This document shows positions 7,912-15,623 of a DNA stretch of 26,133 nucleotides, in pieces. The position numbers were made by a program, and so were the translations under genes. This DNA is from CAZFAP01 sp964516325 (lineage in GTDB: Bacteria; Auribacterota; JABMQX01), in NCBI GenBank assembly GCA_964516325.1, contig CAZFAP010000055.1, positions 1-26,133 on the forward strand. Direction: 5' to 3'. The notes under the pieces were generated by a model that saw only the letters and a program-made list of their open reading frames with translations, was not told where the DNA came from and did not search any database. Position 1 is the first letter of the stretch. Every line of letters starts with the position of its first letter.

Positions 7912-8826
7912 TCAGAAAAGTGTCTCCTGCGTCGGTGCTGTCGTCGAGACCTTCTTCAACTCCGGATATACGGCTTGAAGGCTATCGGGCGTTGGAACCT
8001 TTCCCCCTCTCAGAAGGAACTGAAGCTGAAGGGCATTGACGACCGCCTGTCCTCGGTAATGGTTGTTGGTCACGACGTAGGTATTTTCCGCCTGGTCCGC
8101 GATCGCCTTCACGCGCTTTACCCATGGGTCAAGCTCGTCCATGTTGTACAGGTAGTTGTACCTTTCGTCCCTTCCGGCATCCTCTTTGAACCAGTTTTCG
8201 AGATTCCGTCCATGGAGCCGCACATACCCGACAGGGCTGGTCGCACGCTCCGTCGGTCTTATCTGCCCCCGCAGTCGAGGCTGGTCTATATTGCAAAAGC
8301 CCACACCCTTTTCCTCCAGAAACGAATACAGCTCATCGTTGTCCCAGGCGGCGTTCCTTACCTCCAGCGCAAGAGGATAATCTCTGAACTTCTCGACGAG
8401 CTCGGCAAGGTATCTCCTGCTCGACGGGAGATACTTGAATGACCACGGAAACTGCATCAGGATGCACCCCAGTCGCCCGCTTTCGTAAATTGGCTCGATG
8501 CCCTTTTTGAAGATGACTTCATCCTCGACAGTTACGCCCGCCCTCTCGTGCGTAAATTTCTTGTGCAGTTTCACGGTGAACATGAATCTTTTGTTGTCGG
8601 AGACCCTGCGAACCCAGCTCTCGGAGTTCTGAGGCAACGGAGGGTGATAGAACGTGTTGTTTATCTCCAGCACATCGAAATATTGGCTCATGTATGCCAA
8701 CCGATCAAAGCGCGGAGGAGGAGGGGATGGGTACACGACCCCCTCCCAGTCCTCATAGGACCAGCCTGCCGTCCCTACCCGAATTACTGAAGCTGCTCCT
8801 TCTGGTTGGCTTTCAATCGTTGTCAT
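7912..8826 (-). CDS. DUF72 (YecE-like) TIM-barrel protein
   Basis: 304 residues, normal for the family. Conserved DUF72 blocks are all present: VGTAGWSYEDWEGVVYP near residue 17, FDVLEINNTFYHPP near 50, LALEVRNAAW near 150, GYVRLHGRN near 200 and TYVVTNNHYRGQAVVNA near 250. The start ATG at 8826 is preceded by AAGGTG. DUF72 proteins adopt a TIM-barrel fold, and their biochemical role is not firmly established. It is cytoplasmic (no signal peptide) and heads a two-gene minus-strand unit with the M24-like protein, convergent to the sensor kinase. There is no direct link to the surrounding carbohydrate genes. Confidence 0.9.
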   Translation of the reverse strand: MTTIESQPEGAASVIRVGTAGWSYEDWEGVVYPSPPPPRFDRLAYMSQYFDVLEINNTFYHPPLPQNSESWVRRVSDNKRFMFTVKLHKKFTHERAGVTVEDEVIFKKGIEPIYESGRLGCILMQFPWSFKYLPSSRRYLAELVEKFRDYPLALEVRNAAWDNDELYSFLEEKGVGFCNIDQPRLRGQIRPTERATSPVGYVRLHGRNLENWFKEDAGRDERYNYLYNMDELDPWVKRVKAIADQAENTYVVTNNHYRGQAVVNALQLQFLLRGGKVPTPDSLQAVYPELKKVSTTAPTQETLF

Positions 8827-9363
8827 TGCACAGCACCTTCTTTCGCCCCGTCGTGCAGCCTATCCGGCTGACCCCGAGTTGTGTCCCTTCTGCTGCTCAG
8901 CATCCTGAGCTAAGACAAGAGCTTGACAGAAAACGCATGGAGTCGCTGCCGTTCCCGCCGATGCAGGGCGATGGGCATGACGTGGAGAAACGGACATCAT
9001 GCTCCAAAAACCTGCCTCAAAATGAAGTTTACCCGATTTCTCTCTCCACGCAAAGGAAATACTTGTCAAGCATGCGAAAGTTCCCAGACACGCCGCCATC
9101 CTCCCAGCAGGGCGCTTCCCGCACAATAAACCCTCATAGAAAGCCCATGAATTTGCCGAGAGATTCCAGTATTATGACAGGGCATCTCTGGCGATCCCAG
9201 CGCCCCTGCGGGCGCTGCGAGCGGAGTCGCGCGGTGTGCGACGAACATCTCCGCGAGTTTCGCAGGCCCGCCATGCCCGGCTGCGAGGCAGGCTGAAGAC
9301 CTGAGCCAGCATTGAGGCGCGCAAGCGTAGGCTTTGTAACCTGTTTGGAATGCGAGGACTAAC
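8827..9363. other. Non-coding divergent spacer with hairpins
   Basis: This 537-base gap separates the divergent DUF72 and ceramidase-like genes. Two clear inverted repeats are present. GCTCAG (8895-8900) pairs with CTGAGC (8905-8910). CAGCGCCC (9198-9205) pairs with GGGCGCTG (9210-9217) around a four-base loop, a stable 8-bp stem. Further GC-rich partly palindromic sequence runs to about 9340. A TTGACA occurs at 8923-8928 but has no matching -10 and is far from the start at 9364. I see no gene with a credible start. The sequence looks like a dispersed intergenic repeat. Confidence 0.5.
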
Positions 9364-11550
9364 ATGTGTGCCTTCATTCATCGCTTGAGAATGACCGCAG
9401 CCCTGGCTGCATGTCTGATAGTGCCGTTCGGCCCGGCGATGACCGGGTCCCGTGCGGACGCGACGGGTCAGCCGACACCGCAGAAGGTGTTTCGCGCCGG
9501 CGCCTCTGTTATTGACATCACGCCGACGAAGTTTCCCGTGATTGTAAACGGGATGTTTCAGGAGCAAACCGCCGATCGGCCCCACGACCCTCTCCACGCC
9601 CGCTGCCTGGTGCTTGATGATGGAACCACGCGCATAGCTGTCGCCGTCGTTGACAACTGCTTGATGCCGCGAGAGCTTTTGGACGAGGCAAAGCGGCTTG
9701 CCTCCGAGGCGACCGGGATTCCCGCTGATCGGATGTTGATTTCGGCGACGCACACGCACTTAGCGCCGTCGGTTATGGGCGCCCTGGGCAGCGACGCTGA
9801 CCCGGACTATGTTCGCTTCCTTCCTCCCAGAATTGCCGAAGGGATCGAACTCGCCGTGAAAAACCTTCGCCCGGCGAAAATCGGCTGGGCGCTGGCCAAA
9901 GATTTCGAGCACACGCATTGCCGCCGGTGGATTCTCCGCCCGGACAAACTGCGAACCGACCCATTTGGCCGCCGGAGCGTCCGAGCCATGATGCACCCGG
10001 GACACCGGAACCCTGATTTCGTCGGACCCGCGGGCCCGGTGGACCCTGATCTCTCGATATTGTCCGTTCAGTCCCCCGACGGCAAACCGATCGCGCTCCT
10101 GGCGAATTACTCGATGCACTACTTTGGCTCGCCTCCCATTTCCGCGGACTACTTTGGGCTGTTTGCCGAGAAGTTCAGGAAGCAAACCGGCGCCGAGAAC
10201 CTCGACCCGCCTTTTGTGGCAATCCTGTCCCAGGGCACCAGCGGCGACTTGCAGTGGATGGACTACAGCCAGCAGCAGACACCGCACGACATAAACTCCT
10301 TCGCCGATGCCATCGCCCAAATCGCTTTCGAGAGCTACAAGAAAATCGAATACCGCAATTGGGCGCCGCTGCTCATGCGCGAGAACAAGCTCACCCTCGA
10401 CGTCCGGCTTCCCGACGAGGCACGCCTTGCTTGGGCAAGAAACGTCGTCGCCGGGATGGGTGGAAAAAAGCCGACCACCCTCGAAGAGATTTACGCGCGC
10501 GAACAGCTCTTCCTCGTCGAGCAGCCAACACGCGAGCTGAAAATCCAGGCTCTCCGAATCGGCGACCTGGCAATCGTTGCACTCCCCTGCGAGGTATTCG
10601 GAATTACGGGCCTCAAAATCAAAGCGCAGAGTCCGTTTGTTCCGACATTCAATATCGAGTTGGCAAACGGAGCAGACGGCTACATTCCTCCACCGGAACA
10701 ACACAAGCTCGGCGGCTACACCACCTGGGAGGCACGTACTGCCTGCCTGGAGGTTAATGCCGAGCCGAAAATCGTCGAGACCGCTCTCGGATTGCTGGAG
10801 GAAATTTCGGGACAGCCCCGGCGTCCTGTCATCGAGAAGCACGGCCCGTACGCGGAGGCAATTCTCCCGTCGAAACCTTTGTCCTATTGGCGCCTGGGCG
10901 AGTTCTGCGGACCTAAAGCTGCCGATGCAGCGGGAAAGGGTAACCATGGGGAATATGAAGCCGGTGTTGCCTTTTTCTTGGACGGACCCCCGTCGGGAAG
11001 CTTCTGCGGCGATGGGCAAATCAACCGTGCTCCCCACTTCGCAGGCGGTCGGGTGAAAGCCGCAGTCAAAAACCTGGGCGAGACATACAGCATGGAAATG
11101 TGGTTCTACAACGTTCTTCCAACCGATGCGAGACCTGTGACAGGCTACCTGTTCTCACGCGGAGCGGAGGGTGCTGATGGTGCGCCCGGCGACCACCTCG
11201 GCATCGGCGGTCAAGACGTTGCGGGGGGCAGGCTGTTCTTCTTCAATGGCAACGCCCTGAATCAAGTCCTTTCCGGGAGGACCGAAATTCCGTTGAGGAC
11301 CTGGAACCATGTCGTTCTCGTCCGGAACGGCAAGAAGGTGTCAGTGTACCTCAATGGAGGAACCGTACCTGAAATCTCCGGCGAAGCGGACACCGGATTC
11401 CCGTCGGGCACCCGACAAGTTTTCATCGGAGGGCGAAGCGACGACTTCGCCAACTTTGAAGGCAAGATTGACGAGGTTGCCATTTACAGCCGGGCGTTGT
11501 CGGCGGAGGAAGCAGCCAGTCATTACAAGGCAGCGCGGCTGCCCGAATAA
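9364..11550 (+). CDS. Exported neutral/alkaline ceramidase-like protein with C-terminal LamG domain
   Basis: 728 residues. GAGG (9354-9357) precedes the ATG by six bases. A signal peptide is visible: basic MCAFIHRLR, a hydrophobic stretch, then a small-residue region ending near SRADA. Residues about 40-480 match the neutral ceramidase N-terminal domain as found widely in planctomycete-type bacteria. They begin with FRAGASVIDITP, carry the His motif SATHTHLAP (127-135, H130 and H132 likely zinc ligands), then the MHYFGSP and SQGTSGDLQWMDY stretches. Residues about 505-725 form a LamG/concanavalin-like beta-sandwich, from SYWRLGEF to GKIDEVAIYSRALSAEE. True ceramidases hydrolyse the amide bond of sphingolipids. 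Many bacterial relatives sit among glycan genes and have unproven substrates, and the lectin-like tail suggests a carbohydrate or cell-surface target. It starts the plus-strand exported-protein run. Confidence 0.85.
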   Translation: MCAFIHRLRMTAALAACLIVPFGPAMTGSRADATGQPTPQKVFRAGASVIDITPTKFPVIVNGMFQEQTADRPHDPLHARCLVLDDGTTRIAVAVVDNCLMPRELLDEAKRLASEATGIPADRMLISATHTHLAPSVMGALGSDADPDYVRFLPPRIAEGIELAVKNLRPAKIGWALAKDFEHTHCRRWILRPDKLRTDPFGRRSVRAMMHPGHRNPDFVGPAGPVDPDLSILSVQSPDGKPIALLANYSMHYFGSPPISADYFGLFAEKFRKQTGAENLDPPFVAILSQGTSGDLQWMDYSQQQTPHDINSFADAIAQIAFESYKKIEYRNWAPLLMRENKLTLDVRLPDEARLAWARNVVAGMGGKKPTTLEEIYAREQLFLVEQPTRELKIQALRIGDLAIVALPCEVFGITGLKIKAQSPFVPTFNIELANGADGYIPPPEQHKLGGYTTWEARTACLEVNAEPKIVETALGLLEEISGQPRRPVIEKHGPYAEAILPSKPLSYWRLGEFCGPKAADAAGKGNHGEYEAGVAFFLDGPPSGSFCGDGQINRAPHFAGGRVKAAVKNLGETYSMEMWFYNVLPTDARPVTGYLFSRGAEGADGAPGDHLGIGGQDVAGGRLFFFNGNALNQVLSGRTEIPLRTWNHVVLVRNGKKVSVYLNGGTVPEISGEADTGFPSGTRQVFIGGRSDDFANFEGKIDEVAIYSRALSAEEAASHYKAARLPE

Positions 11551-11665
11551 GGGGTGTGGCTGTGTTTCGGTGGGTTCAAGAGAGGCATCTGATCCTTCAT
11601 GTGTCGGCGACCTCGACCGCCAAGAGAAAGGGGGCCAGTCCGCTCCCTTCTCGCGGCGGCACCCT

Positions 11666-11770
11666 GTGCTGGCTTCCAACCAGCACCTCGGGTAGCCACG
11701 GGCTTCAGCCCGTGCTCGGGCTCCCGCCGGACCCTCTCCCCCGCAGCCAGCTTCCAGCCGGGCTTCTCGA
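11666..11770. repeat. Tandem REP-like palindromes in the 11551-11869 spacer
   Basis: The 319-base gap between the ceramidase-like and beta-helix genes holds no convincing gene but has tandem hairpins. GTGCTGG (11666-11672) pairs with CCAGCAC (11680-11686). The palindrome CACGGGCTTCAGCCCGTG lies at 11697-11714 (8-bp arms). A related GCTTCCAGCCGGG motif lies near 11751-11763. All three share a GGCTTC(C)A-type core. This style of palindrome is a familiar dispersed intergenic repeat in many environmental genomes and creates spurious reading frames. RNA-level attenuation is possible, but no T-run follows. Confidence 0.6.
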
Positions 11771-11869
11771 CCAGAGCATTCATGCAAAGCAACCCATGAA
11801 ATTACAGCCGCACCCCCTGAGAGATTTGAAAGTCGCAATAACGCTGCAGTCGTCAGAGGCTTGATTTCT

Positions 11870-13888
11870 ATGATGAAGCTCATTCTTCCTGCGATGGTCT
11901 TGTGCGCGTCCTCCCTTGGACCTTCAGCGTGCGGGGATTTCTACGTCGCTCCAACCGGGAACGACCGGAACGAGGGGACGAAAGAGAAGCCTTTCGCCAC
12001 GCTGGAACGAGCGCGGGATGCCATTCGCGCAATCAAGGAAGCAGGGCAGACGCCGCGCGGTGGCGTCACGGTTTGGTTGCGTCGAGGAAGATACACCATC
12101 TCGAAGACCTTCAGGTTAACCAGGAGCGATTCGGGCGCTGAAGGATCGCCCGTCGTCTATCGGGCGTCGGACGGCGAGGAAGTCCGGCTGGTCGGAGGTA
12201 GGGGAGTCGCCGGATTTACGCAGATTGAGAACTCAAGCGTACTCGAACAAATTGACCAGCCCTATCGAGACAGAGTTTTGCAGGTTGACCTCAAGGGTCA
12301 GGGAATCACGGACTTCGGGAGACTTACGCCTCGCGGCTTTGGACGCCCCATGTATCCCGCAGGGCTGGAGCTATTCTTTCGGGACGAGCCAATGCAGTTG
12401 GCACGGTGGCCGAACGATGGCTGGGCAAAAATCGCGGGGGCGCCCGGAGGCCAGCAGGGCGGGAAATTTTCCTACGAAGGCGACCGCCCGAAGCGTTGGC
12501 TCGCCGCAGAGGACGTCTGGGTTCACGGATACTGGACCTACGATTGGGCGGAATCCTACGAAAAGGTGAAGGCGATAGACATTGGCAAGCGCGAGATCGC
12601 CACGCACGAGCCGCATGGGGTCTATGGGTATTCCGTCGGGAAGAGATATTATGCGATGAACCTCCTGGAGGAGCTTGATGAGCCAGGAGAGTGGTATCTC
12701 GACCGGAAGACGGGGATGCTCTATTTCTGGCCGCCAGCGCCGCCCGACACGGACAGTGCCTACGTGTCCATGCTCGAAGAACCAATGGTATCCATTGACC
12801 AAGCTTCCCACATCACCCTGCGCGCTCTAATAATCGAAATGGCACGCGGAACGGGCATAGAAATACGGGGCGGCGACCACAATTTTGTCGCTAACTGCAC
12901 GATACGGAATATCGGCAACGTCGGCGTGAGCATCCACGATGGGACAGAGAATGGTGTCGTTGCGTGCGAGATTCACAGCACGGGTGACGGAGGGATCGTC
13001 CTTAGCGGCGGTGACCGCCGCACACTGACGCCCGCAAACGATTTCGCCGTCAACAACCACATCCACGATTATGGCCGGTGGGTGAGGACCTACCGCCCGG
13101 CAATCCTCATCGGAGGGGTCGGTAATCGAATCGCGCACAATCTCATCCACGACGCTCCCCACAGCGCCATTCTCCTGAGCGGCAACGACCACATCATCGA
13201 ATTCAATGAGATGCATCACGTTTGCATGGAGACAAGCGACGCGGGCGCGTTCTATCTCGGACGCGATTACACCGAGCGCGGCAACGTTGTCCGCTACAAT
13301 TTCTTTCATCAGCTCGGCAAGGGAGATGTCCAGGCTATCTATCTCGACGATTGTGCAAGCGGGAGCGTAGTCTTTGGCAACGTTTGCTACAAAGCGGGGC
13401 GAGGAGTCCTACTCGGCGGCGGGCGCGACAATATGGTCGAGAACAATGTCTTTGTAGATTGCACCCCCGCTGTGCACGTGGACGCAAGGGGTCTGGGGTG
13501 GGCGAAGTTCTGGTTCGATGGGAGAGATAGCACCTTGATGGACAGGCTAAAAGCTGTGAACCACACCCAGCCGCCATACAGTGTCCGTTACCCGGAGCTG
13601 GTCTCGCTGCTCGATGACGAGCCCGCCGTCCCCAAAGGTAACCAAATCCTGCGCAACATCTCCGTCGGAGGCAGGTGGCTTGACCTGCTGAACGGATTGA
13701 CCCAGAAGATAGTGGAAGTCAAGGACAACTTTATCGAGGGCAACCCGGGCTTTGTCGCACCCGAAACGTTGGACTTCCAACTCAGCGATGGTTCGCCCGC
13801 TTACAAGCTCGGTTTCAAGCGCATTCCCGTAGAGAAGATTGGACTATACAAGGACGAGTACCGGGCGGCTCTCCCGGCACGCGAGTAA
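11870..13888 (+). CDS. Exported right-handed parallel beta-helix protein (possible GH141-type glycosidase)
   Basis: 672 residues from the ATG at 11870, which follows AGAGG (11855-11859) by ten bases. An in-frame TTG at 11861 is too close to that site. A signal peptide is seen (MMKLILPAMVLCASSLG) with the mature start near a Cys-Gly-Asp. The residue at -3 to that Cys is Pro, so it is not a good lipobox. The mature protein opens with FYVAPTGNDRNEGT and KPFATLERARDAIR, then GGVTVWLRRGRY, the standard cap of this beta-helix family. Pectate-lyase-type coils follow at about 320-530, with many Asn/Gly/Ile turns such as IRNIGNVGVSIHDG, IEFNEMHHV and RYNFFHQLG. Length and cap resemble GH141 (alpha-fucosidase/xylanase) members, but catalytic residues cannot be assigned from sequence alone. 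It probably degrades a branched plant or algal glycan outside the cytoplasm. Confidence 0.8.
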   Translation: MMKLILPAMVLCASSLGPSACGDFYVAPTGNDRNEGTKEKPFATLERARDAIRAIKEAGQTPRGGVTVWLRRGRYTISKTFRLTRSDSGAEGSPVVYRASDGEEVRLVGGRGVAGFTQIENSSVLEQIDQPYRDRVLQVDLKGQGITDFGRLTPRGFGRPMYPAGLELFFRDEPMQLARWPNDGWAKIAGAPGGQQGGKFSYEGDRPKRWLAAEDVWVHGYWTYDWAESYEKVKAIDIGKREIATHEPHGVYGYSVGKRYYAMNLLEELDEPGEWYLDRKTGMLYFWPPAPPDTDSAYVSMLEEPMVSIDQASHITLRALIIEMARGTGIEIRGGDHNFVANCTIRNIGNVGVSIHDGTENGVVACEIHSTGDGGIVLSGGDRRTLTPANDFAVNNHIHDYGRWVRTYRPAILIGGVGNRIAHNLIHDAPHSAILLSGNDHIIEFNEMHHVCMETSDAGAFYLGRDYTERGNVVRYNFFHQLGKGDVQAIYLDDCASGSVVFGNVCYKAGRGVLLGGGRDNMVENNVFVDCTPAVHVDARGLGWAKFWFDGRDSTLMDRLKAVNHTQPPYSVRYPELVSLLDDEPAVPKGNQILRNISVGGRWLDLLNGLTQKIVEVKDNFIEGNPGFVAPETLDFQLSDGSPAYKLGFKRIPVEKIGLYKDEYRAALPARE

Positions 13889-13905
13889 CGAGCGGCTCTC
13901 GCGTG
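13878..13905. other. Hairpin overlapping the stop codon of the beta-helix gene
   Basis: CACGCGAG (13878-13885) and CTCGCGTG (13898-13905) form a perfect 8-bp stem with a 12-base loop containing the stop codon. No T-run follows, so it is more likely an intercistronic RNA stem (processing or stability) than a terminator, given that the next gene is on the same strand 99 bases on. Confidence 0.4.
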
Positions 13906-13987
13906 AGAACAGGAGCATGTCTCCGAGAGCGTGTGGACTGGCCTGCAACGGCCTTACCCCGGCGGTCGAGCAAGGAGGGAGCTTACG

Positions 13988-15241
13988 ATGGCGAGGCACC
14001 TAATGATCCGAAGACACTTTATCAGAACCGTGGCGATGGGGGTATTCGGGCTTCGTGCAGCGACGACGGCGACAAACGCGGTGTTGCCTTGCCCATCAGA
14101 CCAACCATCATCCGATAGGCAAATGGATGCGAGCGCGAACGAGGAGCAGCTTCTTCACAAAGTCCTGGACATACACCGGTATGTCGGCGAACGGATGACC
14201 CATCCGAAGACGTGCTTGATTTACAACAACATTGACTGGGATGCGGACGACTGCTGGGAGAAGGCCGATTTTGAGAGCCCCGAACAGGTCAGGAGCAAAG
14301 AGGCGTCAAATCCTGTTCGTGCCAATCCGGACGATTGCGCGATTCGCGCGGGCGCGTATGTCGCTGCTCTCGCTGACTGGTATGACGCGATGCATTCGCC
14401 GGAATGCGTCAGCCAGGCGCCGAAGATTTTCCGGGGAGCAAGGACGCTATACGAAGTGCCGCCGAGAAAGGGGTTCATCGCTCGCGGCGTCCATCCTGCC
14501 GATGGAGTCAGTCACCCACTGAATTCGTCGGTGGACCAATACACCTGGTACGTCTATGGTCTTTGGAAATATCACCGTTCCGAGCTTTCTTCCCACGCTG
14601 AGAAGCGAGACATCAAGCAGATTATGCATGACATCTGTGCTCGGATTGAAGAAGACGGGTTTGATATCCGGAACACCCACGGCGCCCCCGCGCGCGTCAG
14701 CGACATCGGGGTCACCCGCTCCGACCGATCCTCTCGTTTGCTTGAAGTATATCTCGTCGGCTACGACATAACTGGCGACAAACGGTGGCTCGATATATAC
14801 CGCAACAAGGTTGCCGAAAATGGATACGCTCGACTGAAAAGCGTTCTCGATCCCGAGCAGGTGATGTGGCCTTACACGCGGACCTGGTCTCGTCAGAGCT
14901 TTGGAGCCGTTCTCCAAACGCAAGTTTCCCTTGTTCCCCTCTTCGAGCTTGAGAAGGACGTAACCCTGAAGGCTTGCTACCTGGAAGCCATGCAGGTCAA
15001 CGCGAAGCTCGCAGAAGCCGAGCCGGGCTTTGGCGGAACAGCCGGGCTTTACGTCATGTTGCTCGCGTATAAGCTCCCCCTCATCGGATATGTAGATTGC
15101 CCGCGAGAGCAACACCTTGGAACTTTGCTCAAGCAGCGTTGCAGCGAGACAGTGGCAAAGAGCCGGTTGCATAATTTCGATGCCGCGGCTGCGTACTGGA
15201 TCGCTGTCAGAAAAGGGCTATTTACCGCCCGCACCACTTGA
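13988..15241 (+). CDS. Putative Tat-exported protein of unknown family (helical, alpha/alpha-barrel-like)
   Basis: 417 residues from the ATG at 13988, which has a strong ribosome binding site, AAGGAGG (13972-13978), nine bases upstream. A GTG at 13931 is in frame but lacks such a site. The N-terminus MARHLMIRRHFIRTVAMG resembles a twin-arginine signal (RRHFI, R8-R9). The mature part is rich in helix-forming segments, for example AIRAGAYVAALADWYDAM, VDQYTWYVYGLWKYHR, RSSRLLEVYLVGYDITGD and TAGLYVMLLAYKLP. These recall the helix pairs of (alpha/alpha)6 glycosidases or lyases such as GH88/GH105. I recognise no family and see no assignable catalytic motif. Its position 99 bases after the beta-helix gene suggests co-expression and a role in the same extracytoplasmic glycan processing. 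Tat export would suggest folding, possibly with a cofactor, before secretion. Confidence 0.7.
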   Translation: MARHLMIRRHFIRTVAMGVFGLRAATTATNAVLPCPSDQPSSDRQMDASANEEQLLHKVLDIHRYVGERMTHPKTCLIYNNIDWDADDCWEKADFESPEQVRSKEASNPVRANPDDCAIRAGAYVAALADWYDAMHSPECVSQAPKIFRGARTLYEVPPRKGFIARGVHPADGVSHPLNSSVDQYTWYVYGLWKYHRSELSSHAEKRDIKQIMHDICARIEEDGFDIRNTHGAPARVSDIGVTRSDRSSRLLEVYLVGYDITGDKRWLDIYRNKVAENGYARLKSVLDPEQVMWPYTRTWSRQSFGAVLQTQVSLVPLFELEKDVTLKACYLEAMQVNAKLAEAEPGFGGTAGLYVMLLAYKLPLIGYVDCPREQHLGTLLKQRCSETVAKSRLHNFDAAAAYWIAVRKGLFTARTT

Positions 15242-15339
15242 CGTCGGCATGCAGAAGAAGTCGTTCATTGACGGTGGCGGCCGCCTCGAAAAGGTGTGTA
15301 ACGCCAACCGTGAAGTCTTCGGTTCGCGACGAGAAATCG

Positions 15340-15590
15340 GCGCTCAGCAGTAGATTCCCGCTGCCCGGCAATCACTTGGATTTCGCGCTCTACAACACGG
15401 TTTTGCAGGACACCGACAAATACAGAATCTAAGTATCGGGGATTCACGTAGGCGGTGATGTGCTATGCCGAGTCCGACGACGGCTTGCATTTCGATGTTC
15501 CGGACATAGGGCTTGTGAATATCGGAATGCCGAACAACATCGTCTTCCCGCTCGAGCCCTCGCTCTTCGAGCCGAGCTGCGTGTCCATGG
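15340..15590 (+). pseudogene. Decayed remnant of an exported glycosidase-like (five-bladed-propeller type) gene
   Basis: In the 382-base gap before the DUF5703 gene, two plus-strand frames give coherent, collinear protein pieces. One ends LPGNHLDFALYNTVLQDTD and then KYRI, followed by a TAA at 15430-15432. In another frame, from about 15455, the text continues VMCYAESDDGLHFDVPDIG and then LVNIGMPNNIVF. Together they match the order seen in a well-known uncharacterised family of GH32/43-like propeller proteins, with a pattern like KYRxYYRG...CYAESxDGxHxxxPxLGLV...NNIV. The internal stop plus frame change, and the absence of the rest of the gene, mark it as a broken remnant. The boundaries are approximate. 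Confidence 0.55.
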
Positions 15591-15623
15591 TGAATGGGTT
15601 CCGCTCCCTTCAGGCCGGTGGAA

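Noticed and set aside
8923..8928. TTGACA as a promoter for the ceramidase-like gene
   Set aside because: No -10 element at proper spacing, and it is more than 400 bases from the start codon.
9760..11037. 425-codon minus-strand frame
   Set aside because: It is the shadow of the ceramidase-like gene, whose signal peptide, domains and ribosome binding site are clear. Long antisense frames are expected at this GC content.
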